Origin: an uncultured Actinomyces sp.
Lineage (GTDB): Bacteria; Actinomycetota; Actinomycetes; Actinomycetales; Actinomycetaceae
Direction: 5' to 3'
Assembly (NCBI GenBank): GCA_900556405.1
Contig: USPB01000010.1
Coordinates: 1-17,760 of the forward strand
Length of the DNA stretch: 17,760 bases
The position numbers and the translations under genes are program-made. Below the pieces are notes generated by a model that worked only from the letters and a program-made list of their open reading frames with translations, did not search any database and had not been told where the DNA came from. Below are positions 6,528-14,373 of the stretch, piece by piece; position 1 is the first letter of the stretch; every line of letters starts with the position of its first letter.

Positions 6528-8558
6528 TTAGCGCTCGGTTGTCTCCTGATGCTCAGCCGTCGGTGCATCGTCTCCGGTAGTGGGGGTAGAGCCCTGAGCG
6601 CCCGCAGACATTCCACGGACCCCCGCCACGGCCTCGGACACTGACTCGCGTGCACCTGCCACGGCCTCGGCGACGGAATCGCGCGCTCCGGCCATCGCCT
6701 CGGAGGCGGTTTCACGTGCTTCAGCCATGGCCTCGGACATTGCGCCGCGCGCTCCGGCGACGGCCACGCGTGCCTCGGCGACGGCCTCGGAAGCGGCGCC
6801 GCGTGCCTCTGCGACCTTTTCGCTCATCGCTTCGCGTGCGCCTGCGACGGCGTCGCGCGCGCCCGCAACAGCATCCGTGGCGGCCGCCTGGGCGCCCAGG
6901 ATTTGCTCACGCACCTTCTTGCGCATGACCTTGCCCAGCTGCGAGCGAGGAAGCTCGGTCATGACGACAATCTGACGAGGGAGCGCGTAGTGGGCGAGTG
7001 ATTTTTCCGCCCACTTGCGCAGGTCGCCCAGCGTCACGGAGGCGCCGGCTTCGAGCACGACCGCTGCGACGACGTCCTCTCCGGACTCTCCGGCAGGTAC
7101 GCCAACGGCTGCGACGTCGAGGATGCCGGGCATTGACCGCACGGCTTCTTCGACCTGGGAGGGATAGACGTTAAAGCCGGAGGAGTTGATCATCTCCTTG
7201 CGTCGGTCGGCCATGTAGATAAAGCCGTCGCGCACCTGCACGAGGTCGCCGGTGCGTAGCCAGCCATCCGCCGTGAAGACTTCGGCGGTTTCCTCATCCT
7301 GGTTCCAGTAGCCGGAAAAGACCTGTGGGCCGCGCGCGATGAGTTCTCCGACCTCGCCATCGGCCACCTCTCGCGATGGGTTTTCGGGATCGACGATGCG
7401 GACCTGGGTGGAAGGGTAGGGGATGCCAAGGGCTCCGCGTGCGCGCGATGAGGCGAGAGGAGAACCAAGGATGATCGGGGAAGCCTCGGTCATGCCGTAG
7501 CCTTCGATCATGAGGCCGCCGGTGGCTTGTTCCCACTGATCGGCAAGTGCAGCCGAGAGAGGCATGGCGCCTGACAGCGAGAAGCGGATCGACGAGAGGT
7601 CGGCATTCGTCCCCTCGGCTGCCTTGAGGAGGCGCTCGTACATCGGTGGAACGCCGAGGAAGAACGTGCACGGCAGGCGGCGTTGGGCCGCCAGGACCAG
7701 CGCGGTGTCGAACTTGGGGAACATCGCGATTGTCGCGCCCAAGCGCAGGCCCGCCAGGAAGCCAATCGTGAAGCCGAAGGCGTGGAAAAGCGGGAGGATG
7801 CAGTAGAAGACTTCGGCCCCTTCGTGAAGCACCGGCACCCACGCGATTGATTCCTCGACGTTGGCCATGAGGTTGGCGTGCGTGAGTGCGGCGGCCTTCG
7901 GAACGCCCGTCGTTCCGCCCGTGTGGATGAGGAGAGCCACGTCATCCATGGCAGATGGGCAGCTGCCCTGCCAGGGGGTGGCCGAGCGCATCGCGCGCGT
8001 CCAGGAGCGGGCCCAGTTCGGGCGTGGGCTCGCGAGCTGATCGCGCTTCTCGCGCGCTGCCTTCACAGGCAGCTTGAGCGCCAGGCGCGAGGCCGTGGGC
8101 AGGGCCGTCGTCAGGTCCATCGAGAACGTGGTGTGGCCGCGTCCGAGGAAGGTGAGCTTCTCGAGGGTCTTGGACCATGCGATCGTCACGCGTGCTCCGT
8201 GTCGCGCGTACTCGCCTTCCAACTCGCCTGCGGGTGCCAGGGGATTGTGCTCAACGACGACCGCGCCGAGCAGCATCGTGCCGAGAACGGCAACGGCGTG
8301 CTGCGGGCAATTCGGCATGACGAGAGCGACCCGGTCGCCAGGGCGCACACCCGCCTGGTGGAGGGCGCCGGCGCATCGGCGCATCTCATGGGCAAGCTCT
8401 GCATACGTGAGCTGGCGCGCGAAAAAGTCGATGGCTGTGCGCTTCGGGTAGCGCGAGGCAACCTCCAGGACCATCTCGGGGATGGGCTGCGCGGGGGCCG
8501 CGATCTCGTAGGCAACGCCGGGCGCGTACAGAGCGCGCAGCTGCGACGTGAGGTCCAT
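6528..8558 (-). CDS. Long-chain fatty acid-CoA ligase (AMP-forming) with repetitive C-terminal tail
   Basis: A member of the ANL adenylate-forming family that should activate a fatty acid to acyl-AMP and then acyl-CoA, for lipid synthesis or breakdown. It has 676 residues. The ATP-binding motif HTGGTTGVPK is at 212-221, YGMTEASP at 354-361, GWLRTGDL at 432-439, the hinge DRRKEMINSSGFNVYP at 451-466, and the A10 catalytic Lys543 in LPRSQLGK. The catalytic part ends near 556, where such enzymes normally stop. Residues 562-648 are 7- and 11-residue Ala/Gly/Glu/Arg repeats, followed by a disordered acidic end. The ATG at 8558 has the strong site AAAGGAGG just upstream. A palindrome lies in its 85-base upstream gap. 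It is the last gene of the leftward helD-serA-ligase run. Acyl chain specificity cannot be read; fadD is a loose name for it. Confidence 0.92.
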   Translation of the reverse strand: MDLTSQLRALYAPGVAYEIAAPAQPIPEMVLEVASRYPKRTAIDFFARQLTYAELAHEMRRCAGALHQAGVRPGDRVALVMPNCPQHAVAVLGTMLLGAVVVEHNPLAPAGELEGEYARHGARVTIAWSKTLEKLTFLGRGHTTFSMDLTTALPTASRLALKLPVKAAREKRDQLASPRPNWARSWTRAMRSATPWQGSCPSAMDDVALLIHTGGTTGVPKAAALTHANLMANVEESIAWVPVLHEGAEVFYCILPLFHAFGFTIGFLAGLRLGATIAMFPKFDTALVLAAQRRLPCTFFLGVPPMYERLLKAAEGTNADLSSIRFSLSGAMPLSAALADQWEQATGGLMIEGYGMTEASPIILGSPLASSRARGALGIPYPSTQVRIVDPENPSREVADGEVGELIARGPQVFSGYWNQDEETAEVFTADGWLRTGDLVQVRDGFIYMADRRKEMINSSGFNVYPSQVEEAVRSMPGILDVAAVGVPAGESGEDVVAAVVLEAGASVTLGDLRKWAEKSLAHYALPRQIVVMTELPRSQLGKVMRKKVREQILGAQAAATDAVAGARDAVAGAREAMSEKVAEARGAASEAVAEARVAVAGARGAMSEAMAEARETASEAMAGARDSVAEAVAGARESVSEAVAGVRGMSAGAQGSTPTTGDDAPTAEHQETTER
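6615..6875 (-). repeat. Degenerate 33/21-nt tandem repeat coding 11- and 7-residue units
   Basis: This is the tail of the acyl-CoA ligase (residues 562-648). Reading along the protein, the units are DAVAGAR, DAVAGAR, EAMSEKVAEAR, GAASEAVAEAR, VAVAGAR, GAMSEAMAEAR, ETASEAMAGAR, DSVAEAVAGAR and ESVSEAVAGVR. Each ends in A(G/E)(A/V)R. The 7- and 11-residue lengths are close to two and three helical turns, so Arg and Ala fall in nearly constant stripes on a long helix. At the DNA level GCCTCGG-like cores recur about every 33 bases on the + strand, so the tract may change length by slippage or recombination. Confidence 0.88.
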
Positions 8559-8574
8559 CTGTCCTCCTTTGGGA

Positions 8575-8595
8575 ACGGTATACCTACGATACCGT
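8575..8595. promoter_or_regulatory. Palindromic candidate operator upstream of the acyl-CoA ligase gene
   Basis: Seven-base perfect inverted arms, ACGGTAT (8575-8581) and ATACCGT (8589-8595), are separated by seven bases (ACCTACG). The element begins 17 bases upstream of the ligase ATG, next to its Shine-Dalgarno. On the minus strand it includes TATCGT and TATACC, either of which could be a -10 element. A dyad of this size over a promoter is typical of a TetR- or GntR-type operator, but no regulator gene is in the window. Confidence 0.45.
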
Positions 8596-8643
8596 AACCA
8601 CGCTGCCCATTAACCAGGTGGAAACGCGATGAACGCGACAGTT

Positions 8644-9849
8644 TTACAGCGGCGTCGCGATCAAGCGGATGGTCTCGGGCAGGTGGCTCAGCTCCTCAAG
8701 TGCCTCGCGTCCCAGGCCTGCCGAAATGTCGGTGAGCACGTAGCCGACCTCATCGAGGGTGGCCAGGATCTGTGCGTCGACGTTGGCTTCGGAGGAGGCA
8801 AAAATTTGGTTGACGCGCGCCATGACGCCGGGGACGTTGCGGTGGATGAGGCGCACGCGGTAGCGCGAGCGCTTGCCAACGTTCATCGTCAGGTTCGGCA
8901 GGTTGACGCTCATGTCGGTGGATCCGCTGACCTGGTATTCGCCGATCTTAGCGGCCACGAAACGGCCGATGTCGTACTGGGCTTCCTCCGTCGAGCCGCC
9001 GATGTGGGGCGTGAGGATGACGTTGTCGAGGGTCGCCAGGGGAGAGGTGAAAGGGTCGCCGTTGGCGCGCGGCTCCTGCGGGAACACGTCGATGGCGGCG
9101 CCGCCCAGGTGACCTGAGACGAGCGCGGCATGCAGTGCGTCGACGTCGACGACGTGGCCGCGTGACAGGTTGATGAATAGGGCGCCGGGCTTCATGAGTT
9201 CGAACTCGACGCGTCCGATGAGGTTCGTGTTGGACTCCTGGCCATCCACGTGCACCGAAATAATGTCGGCTTCGCGGAGGACGGCTTCCATGGTGGGCAT
9301 CTGCGTCGCGTTGCCCAGGGCGAGGCGCTCGGCGGCGTCGTAGAAGATGACGTTGAGGCCCATGGCCTCAGCGAGAACGGAGAGCTGGGTGCCGATGTTC
9401 CCGTAGCCGATGATGCCGAGCGTGTGGCCGCGCACCTCGTGGGCCCCGTCCGCGCTCTTGTCCCACACGCCGCGGTGCAGACGCGAGTTTTTCACGGTCA
9501 CGCGGCGCGACAGGTCAATGATCTCGCCGATGGCGAGTTCGACGACGGAGCGGGTGTTGGAATAGGGGGCGTTGAAGACGGCGATGCCCATCTCGGTCGC
9601 CGTGGCCAGATCGATTTGGTTTGTGCCGATGCAAAACGCGCCGATGGCCTTGAGCTCGGGGCGCGCACGCAGCACGCGCTCGGTGACCTCGGTCTTGGAA
9701 CGCAAACCCAGGTAGTCCATGCCTTCGAGAGCCTCGATCAGGTCATCTTCGGACAGGGCACCCTTGACGCGCCTTACCTCAATGCCGAACTTGGCGAAAA
9801 TATCGTCGGCGACGTCGTGCGGGTTTTCCAGGAGCAGTGCGCGTGTCAT
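8644..9849 (-). CDS. serA: D-3-phosphoglycerate dehydrogenase (short, E. coli-type, with ACT domain)
   Basis: This enzyme catalyses the first step of serine synthesis, oxidising 3-phosphoglycerate with NAD+ in the cytoplasm. The 401 residues match the E. coli-type enzyme (about 410), not the longer mycobacterial type with an intervening domain. The substrate-binding half includes GLRSKTEVT (48-56) and NAPYSNTRSV (93-102). The NAD-binding motif GYGNIG is at 148-153. Active-site residues are Arg230 (NLSRG), Glu259 (PQEP) and His282 (TPHIGGST). The C-terminal ACT domain is about 331-401 (HRNVPGVMARVNQIF), the usual site of serine feedback inhibition. The ATG at 9849 has only a G-rich GGGGGT sequence as ribosome site. 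It lies 59 bases after helD and 85 bases before the ligase gene, all leftward. Confidence 0.96.
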   Translation of the reverse strand: MTRALLLENPHDVADDIFAKFGIEVRRVKGALSEDDLIEALEGMDYLGLRSKTEVTERVLRARPELKAIGAFCIGTNQIDLATATEMGIAVFNAPYSNTRSVVELAIGEIIDLSRRVTVKNSRLHRGVWDKSADGAHEVRGHTLGIIGYGNIGTQLSVLAEAMGLNVIFYDAAERLALGNATQMPTMEAVLREADIISVHVDGQESNTNLIGRVEFELMKPGALFINLSRGHVVDVDALHAALVSGHLGGAAIDVFPQEPRANGDPFTSPLATLDNVILTPHIGGSTEEAQYDIGRFVAAKIGEYQVSGSTDMSVNLPNLTMNVGKRSRYRVRLIHRNVPGVMARVNQIFASSEANVDAQILATLDEVGYVLTDISAGLGREALEELSHLPETIRLIATPL

Positions 9850-9908
9850 ACCCCCATCATGGCAGACGGGGACGCGAAGCGGTACGCGGTGTCAGGGTGT
9901 GGTTGCTC

Positions 9909-12182
9909 CTACCATTCCTCCATGCCGGCGGGCAGAGGTGCGCTGTGGACGACGTGGACGTCGTGGGTGGCGCGCGTGAGCGCCACGAAGAGGTCTCCGA
10001 CGCCGTCGCTGATGATCTCGGCGGGTTCGACGAGGACGACAGAGTCGAATTCGAGGCCCTTGGAGGCAACGGCAGACAGGAGGGAGACACGCTCGGAGAG
10101 CGCAGTCTCGCCGGCCATGTCGGCTCCCCACGCTCGGGCGCGCTCGTTGCCGACAATGATGGCGATGCGGCCACGGGAGGTGCCCGCCTCGCGGTCGAGG
10201 CGTTCCTCGGCCTCACGCTGGGCTCGGGCGACGGCCTGCCACAGGCAGCTGTCTTCCTTCGGCGAGGCCGGGGCCTCCTCGGGCGCGTCCACGTGGGTGA
10301 CGCGGTAGCAGCCCTCGACGTCGCGTACGGCGGTCATCGGGTACAGGACGGGAACGCCGGCGCGGGCGAGGACACCTTCAGCGAGCGTCGTCAGGGTCGC
10401 GGGCGTGCGGTAGGAGACCGTGAGAGCGTACTCGGCTGTGAAGGCGCGGGCTGCTGGGCCGAGAGCTTTCTCCCACGTGGGCGGACGCTTGTTGCCGCGG
10501 CGCTGGTCGAGGTCTCCGACGACCGTGAACGAACGGGAGGGACAGCGGCGCAGCAGGGCACGCCATGCCATCGGAGAGAGCTCCTGGGCTTCGTCGACCA
10601 CGATATGGCCGTATGCCCACGTGCGGTCTTTCGCGGCACGCTCGGACAGGGGCGTCCACGAATCTTGCCCGGTGACCTGGTCCGCGAGCATTTGAGCTGT
10701 CACGATGCCGCCGCCCAGGTTTTGGGCTTCGATCGCTTCACGGGCGCGCTCAACCGCACCCTCATCCGTCTCCCGCGATGACGCGGAGGAGGTGGGCATG
10801 GGACCCAGAAGTTCTTCGCACTCATCCAAGATCGGCACGTCTGACACCGTCCACGGCGCCGAGCGCGGCCGCACGAGAGCGGCGAGCTCATCGGGACGCA
10901 GGGGAGAACCAGCCTTGCGGTTCGCCGCCGCCAATACCTCGGGGCGCGCGTAGAGCCGACGCAGCAGCGTCCCCGCGCTCGTCGGCATCCACGCCGTGTT
11001 GATTGCGCGCCTGCAATCCACCGAATCGCGGATTTCGATGAGCCACGAGCGTTTCACCTCCGGATCGACGCCGCCCTCGGAGTCGGCATCCCCGGCCTCG
11101 CGCGCAAGACGCAGGGCGAGGACGTCCATGAGCTCGCGCGCGAACGACTCGCGCGCCACGTTGTGCGCACGACCAGAGCGCTTCGCTCGGCGCCTGGCTG
11201 TCTCCACGTCGGAGCGCGAGAGCGTCACCTCGCGGTTCCACACGCGTAGCACCTGGTCGCCCTCGGGCAGCTTCGCGAGCGAGCGCACCGCCTCCTTGAC
11301 GATTTTCGCCCACGCCGGCAGCCCCTTGATCCGCGCCACGGCCTCGTCGTCTTCGGCGCGAGCATGCACGCCCGGCACCAGGTCACCGACAGTCACAGAC
11401 ACGACGCCCGTCTCACCCAGGGAGGGGAGCACCTGCTCGATATAACGCAGGAACAGCCTCGATGGGCCCACGAGGAGGACACCCGAGCGCTCGAGGCGCT
11501 CGCGGTGGGCATACAGAAGGTAGGCGATACGGTGCAGCGCGACCGCTGTCTTGCCGGTGCCCGGGCCACCCTGGACGACCATGAGGCCCTTGTCGGATGC
11601 GCGGATGATGCGGTCCTGCTCGGACTGGATGGTGGCGACGATGTCGCCCATACGACCGTCGCGAGCTTCGCTCAGCGCGTGCATGAGCGCGCCCTCACCC
11701 TGGAGCTCCAGCCCCGACGCGTGGGACGCGTCCAACAGCTCATCTTCCAGGCCGATCACTCGACGATCACGCGTCGAAATATGACGGCGCCGAACGACGC
11801 CGTCCGGCTCAGCCGACGTGGCCTGATAGAAGGGGCGCGCAGCGGGAGCACGCCAGTCCACGAGGAGGGGAGTGCCGTCCTCGTGAGACAGAGACAGACG
11901 ACCCACGTGGCGCACAGAACGATCCACCATGTCGAGGCGACCAAAGACGAGGCGTTCTTCCACGCCTTCGAGGCGGGCGGCCATCTCTCCCAGGTGCGCG
12001 GACAGGGCCTCGCGCTCAGTCCATCCCTGTGCGTTACCGACGCCGTGCGTGGAGTGGACGCGCCCTTGGCGCTCGCGGTAGGAGGCCCGCAGTGCATCCA
12101 GGCGCTCGTAGGCGCGGTCGACGAAATCCTGTTCGGGCAACGGAAGGTCGGTCGACGACTCATCATGAGTGTTCGTGGCCAT
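9909..12182 (-). CDS. helD: HelD-like helicase, RNA polymerase recycling factor
   Basis: HelD proteins are UvrD/Rep-like superfamily 1 ATPases that reach into both channels of RNA polymerase and release stalled or post-termination complexes; some actinobacterial members give rifamycin tolerance. The ATG at 12182 gives 757 residues and has GAGGAGG directly upstream. The frame stays open to 12539 but has no better start there, so the 119 extra codons are rejected. An N-terminal helical region (about 15-80, ERLDALRASYRERQGRVHS) fits the secondary-channel arm. Walker A is GGPGTGKTAVALHR (205-218). An insertion domain lies at about 270-500, Walker B VVDEAQE at 528-534 with GDLDQRRG at 557-564, and the SF1 motifs KGLEFDSVVLVEP (708-720) and VALTRAT (733-739) follow. 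Domain order and the VDEAQE motif favour HelD over UvrD or PcrA. Confidence 0.92.
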   Translation of the reverse strand: MATNTHDESSTDLPLPEQDFVDRAYERLDALRASYRERQGRVHSTHGVGNAQGWTEREALSAHLGEMAARLEGVEERLVFGRLDMVDRSVRHVGRLSLSHEDGTPLLVDWRAPAARPFYQATSAEPDGVVRRRHISTRDRRVIGLEDELLDASHASGLELQGEGALMHALSEARDGRMGDIVATIQSEQDRIIRASDKGLMVVQGGPGTGKTAVALHRIAYLLYAHRERLERSGVLLVGPSRLFLRYIEQVLPSLGETGVVSVTVGDLVPGVHARAEDDEAVARIKGLPAWAKIVKEAVRSLAKLPEGDQVLRVWNREVTLSRSDVETARRRAKRSGRAHNVARESFARELMDVLALRLAREAGDADSEGGVDPEVKRSWLIEIRDSVDCRRAINTAWMPTSAGTLLRRLYARPEVLAAANRKAGSPLRPDELAALVRPRSAPWTVSDVPILDECEELLGPMPTSSASSRETDEGAVERAREAIEAQNLGGGIVTAQMLADQVTGQDSWTPLSERAAKDRTWAYGHIVVDEAQELSPMAWRALLRRCPSRSFTVVGDLDQRRGNKRPPTWEKALGPAARAFTAEYALTVSYRTPATLTTLAEGVLARAGVPVLYPMTAVRDVEGCYRVTHVDAPEEAPASPKEDSCLWQAVARAQREAEERLDREAGTSRGRIAIIVGNERARAWGADMAGETALSERVSLLSAVASKGLEFDSVVLVEPAEIISDGVGDLFVALTRATHDVHVVHSAPLPAGMEEW

Positions 12183-12291
12183 GGCTCCTCCTCGATTCTG
12201 TGGCCCTCTATTGTCCCCTACTTTTGCTTTCGGCGCTTCCAGTGCGTCGGGCGTGTGCGGACTTCGCCCCAAGCTCAAAAATGGTTCCCGC

Positions 12292-12321
12292 GTGACGAGG
12301 CGGGGGCGACGCGGGTACGTT
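12292..12321 (+). promoter_or_regulatory. Candidate promoter of the PAC2-family gene
   Basis: GTGACG (12292-12297) and TACGTT (12316-12321) are 18 bases apart in the 175-base divergent gap between helD and the PAC2 gene. A start site about six bases downstream would fall on or beside an ATG at 12326. The hexamers are only partial matches, so this is tentative. Confidence 0.3.
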
Positions 12322-12325
12322 AGAC

Positions 12326-12361
12326 ATGAGGCAGAAGCATGAGCATGAGGAGGAGACGTGA
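12326..12361 (+). CDS. Possible 11-residue leader peptide overlapping the PAC2 start
   Basis: The frame ATG (12326) to TGA (12359-12361) encodes MRQKHEHEEET. Its stop overlaps the PAC2 GTG as GTGA, the same coupling seen between hflX and the helicase gene. Its ATG would be at the 5' end of the mRNA if the candidate promoter just upstream is real, allowing leaderless translation. The alternative is simply an untranslated purine-rich leader with the AGGAGG site for PAC2. No homology can be claimed for so short a peptide. Confidence 0.2.
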   Translation: MRQKHEHEEET

Positions 12362-13434
12362 GTATGAAGGCCACCGACCTGTATGCCGACGGTCCCGCCG
12401 CGGGTGCGAAGGCGAAGATTCTCCTCATCCACTTCGACGGGGCGATTGACGCCGGTGCAGCTGGACGCATGGCGATTGGCCAGCTGCTGCGTTCCTTGCA
12501 CAACGAGCGGGTCGCCACGTTCGATGCCGATACCCTCATGGACTACCGCTCCCACCGGCCCATCGTGACCGTCGACAACTGGGTGTCCTCCCCGGACATG
12601 GTGATGCCCGAAACCGTCCTCGACCTCGTCGAAGACGATATGGGGAATCCGATCCTGGTCCTGCACGGGGCTGAGCCCGACGCCCACTGGGAGTCGTTTA
12701 CTGCCGCGATCCGTCAGATCTGCGAACGCGCAGGCGTGGAAATTACCTTTTCATTGCACGGCGTCCCCTCGGGGGTTCCGCACACGCGTCCCACGCCCGT
12801 CCACGTGCAGGCGACCGACGAGTCGCTGCTGCCCCCGGGATCCGGCGCGATCTCGAATCACATGCAGTTCCCCTCGCCGCTGTCCACGTTCATGCAGATT
12901 CGCATGGGACAGCAGGGGATCGGCGGGCTCGCGCTGCTCGGAGCTGTTCCGTACTACATGGCGGACACCGGCTACCCAGCCGCGTCCTCTGCCCTGTTGA
13001 CCTCATTCGCTAAGTTCGCGGACCTCTCGTTGCCGGTCGGTGACCTCGAACAGGGCGCTGCGCAGGATCAGGAGAGCATCGAGAAACTCGTCGAAGGCAA
13101 TCCGGAGATCTCGCACACCGTGTCCGCTCTTGAGGAGCACTTTGATGCGTGGATCGGTGGAACGGGCGCGATCCCGCTGCCTGGCATGGGACAGCCTCCG
13201 ATGACCAGCGGCGACGAGAAAGCACCGAAGGACATTGGCGACGTGATCGAGGCCTACCTCGCGCAGGTCTCCCGTGCCCAGGACGAGGAAATCGAATCCG
13301 TTCAGCGGGCGCCGCGTACTGAAGAAGCCGAGGAAGTAGCCAAGCCCGACACCGTTGAGGATGTCCTCGCCCGCGTTGAGGCACGCCGCAGGGGGCGGGG
13401 ACCCGGCCCCTCGTCGCCGCGCCACCGCGCCTGA
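12358..13434 (+). CDS. PAC2 family protein (proteasome assembly chaperone-like)
   Basis: A 358-residue cytoplasmic protein of the PAC2 family, widespread in actinobacteria and distantly similar to eukaryotic proteasome assembly chaperone 2; its bacterial role is not established. Recognisable are the N-terminal strand region ILLIHFDGAIDAGAAG (21-36), the GEP-like loop LHGAEPDAHW, a GVPSGVPHTRP segment, and the late motif DTGYPAASSALLTSFAKFADLSL, typical of the family. The last 60 residues are charged and end in a basic tail RRRGRGPGPSSPRHRA, likely disordered. The start may be GTG 12358 or ATG 12364; the AGGAGG upstream fits the ATG spacing slightly better, while the GTG overlaps a possible leader-peptide stop. 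It diverges from helD and converges with a spermidine-synthase-fold gene 67 bases away. Confidence 0.85.
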   Translation: MSMKATDLYADGPAAGAKAKILLIHFDGAIDAGAAGRMAIGQLLRSLHNERVATFDADTLMDYRSHRPIVTVDNWVSSPDMVMPETVLDLVEDDMGNPILVLHGAEPDAHWESFTAAIRQICERAGVEITFSLHGVPSGVPHTRPTPVHVQATDESLLPPGSGAISNHMQFPSPLSTFMQIRMGQQGIGGLALLGAVPYYMADTGYPAASSALLTSFAKFADLSLPVGDLEQGAAQDQESIEKLVEGNPEISHTVSALEEHFDAWIGGTGAIPLPGMGQPPMTSGDEKAPKDIGDVIEAYLAQVSRAQDEEIESVQRAPRTEEAEEVAKPDTVEDVLARVEARRRGRGPGPSSPRHRA

Positions 13435-13501
13435 GCGATCCGTGCGTGAGGCGGCGCCGAGCCCGACTCCTGGGCGGTGCTCCTGCCCGCGCGCCATGGC
13501 C

Positions 13502-14326
13502 TCATTCATCGGCCTGAGGATAACCGACCTGCGCATCCCTGAGAGCGGGCGTTCCCGCCACCCATCGCTCCAGGTCCCGCGGCCGCGTAATGCGGGCGGG
13601 CAGTGCCAGCGTGCGCAGGGCGCGATCGATCTTATCGACGTCAACGACGCCATCCGCGCAGGCCAGGGCGACGACGTTACCGCGCCTCCCGCCTCGTCCC
13701 ACCTTTGGATCCTGAATAGACGCCACGAAAGGGAAAACTTCGCGCAGGGCTGCCACGTCCTGACGAGCGTTTGCTGCCCCGCCGTGGGCGCAGTTCACGA
13801 GGTAGAGGCCTCGGGCCGTCAGCGTCGCGCGTGCCCGCTGGACGCACTCCACCGTACGCAGGTGATCCGGAGTGACCCCGGAGGCGAACGCGTCGCGCAC
13901 GATCACGTCGAAACTTCCCTCGCGCGTCCCGTCGAGGACCGCACGTCCATCGCCCACGCGTATCTTGACCTGCGGGGCCTTCGGGATCGGGAAGTGCTCA
14001 CGCACCTGCTCGGCCAACAGACGGTCAACCTCAACGGCCACATGACGGGACTGCGGGTGAGACGACGACCATGCGCAGGCGAGCGCGCACGCCGCACCGC
14101 CCACATGAAGCGCGCGAAAACGATCATGAGCGCCCCACAGCGAGGACACGACAGCGTCCATGTGCTGCATGTACTCGAACTCCAAGTAGGTGGGGTCCGA
14201 CGTGTCAACTGCGGACGATTCGACGTCACCGAGAAAGAGCGTCGCACGCGGCCCATCCCACCGGATATGCGCAGAGCCGAAATCCGTATCGAAAGAGATG
14301 TCGCGTGACGAAGATGAGCGTGCCAT
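13502..14326 (-). CDS. Spermidine-synthase-fold protein (SAM-type Rossmann), probably not a true aminopropyltransferase
   Basis: A 274-residue soluble protein with the seven-stranded Rossmann fold of the polyamine synthase/methyltransferase group. Visible are the glycine-rich nucleotide loop HVGGAACAL (74-82), the acidic end of strand 2 VEVD (98-101), GDGRAVL (125-131, adenine contact) and VIVRDAF (141-147), where true spermidine synthases carry a D-S-D-P-x-G motif. That motif is absent here, so aminopropyl transfer is doubtful; such genes are often annotated simply as spermidine synthase. The ATG at 14326 begins MARSSS. The open frame continues 18 codons further to 14380, into dinB, and is not used. 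A TACAGT element seven bases before the ATG could give a leaderless mRNA. It diverges from dinB with 47 bases between starts. Substrate unknown. Confidence 0.75.
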   Translation of the reverse strand: MARSSSSRDISFDTDFGSAHIRWDGPRATLFLGDVESSAVDTSDPTYLEFEYMQHMDAVVSSLWGAHDRFRALHVGGAACALACAWSSSHPQSRHVAVEVDRLLAEQVREHFPIPKAPQVKIRVGDGRAVLDGTREGSFDVIVRDAFASGVTPDHLRTVECVQRARATLTARGLYLVNCAHGGAANARQDVAALREVFPFVASIQDPKVGRGGRRGNVVALACADGVVDVDKIDRALRTLALPARITRPRDLERWVAGTPALRDAQVGYPQADE

Positions 14327-14373
14327 GGTGGACACTGTAACCACGAAGACCGTCGATGGGCGCAGGAGGTGAC

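Noticed and set aside
6615..6875. Regular repeat as a CRISPR array or minisatellite outside a gene
   Set aside because: The units are in frame, 21 or 33 bases, degenerate, and have no unique spacers; they are coding repeats.
9837..10781. Long plus-strand frame opposite helD and serA
   Set aside because: It is antisense to conserved helicase and dehydrogenase motifs, and its translation is a shadow of those genes with no recognisable domain.
12183..12539. N-terminal extension of helD upstream of 12182
   Set aside because: The ATG at 12182 has an excellent GAGGAGG site, and the extra 119 codons overlap the start of the divergent PAC2 gene with no recognisable domain.
13435..13501. Hairpin between the convergent PAC2 and spermidine-fold genes
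   Set aside because: Only a bulged stem with a wobble pair and a four-base core (GCCC/GGGC) can be drawn, much weaker than the other three hairpins, so no terminator is claimed.
14327..14373. Search for a LexA box between the spermidine-fold gene and dinB
   Set aside because: No CGAAC-N4-GTTCG-like sequence is present, so SOS control of dinB is not claimed.
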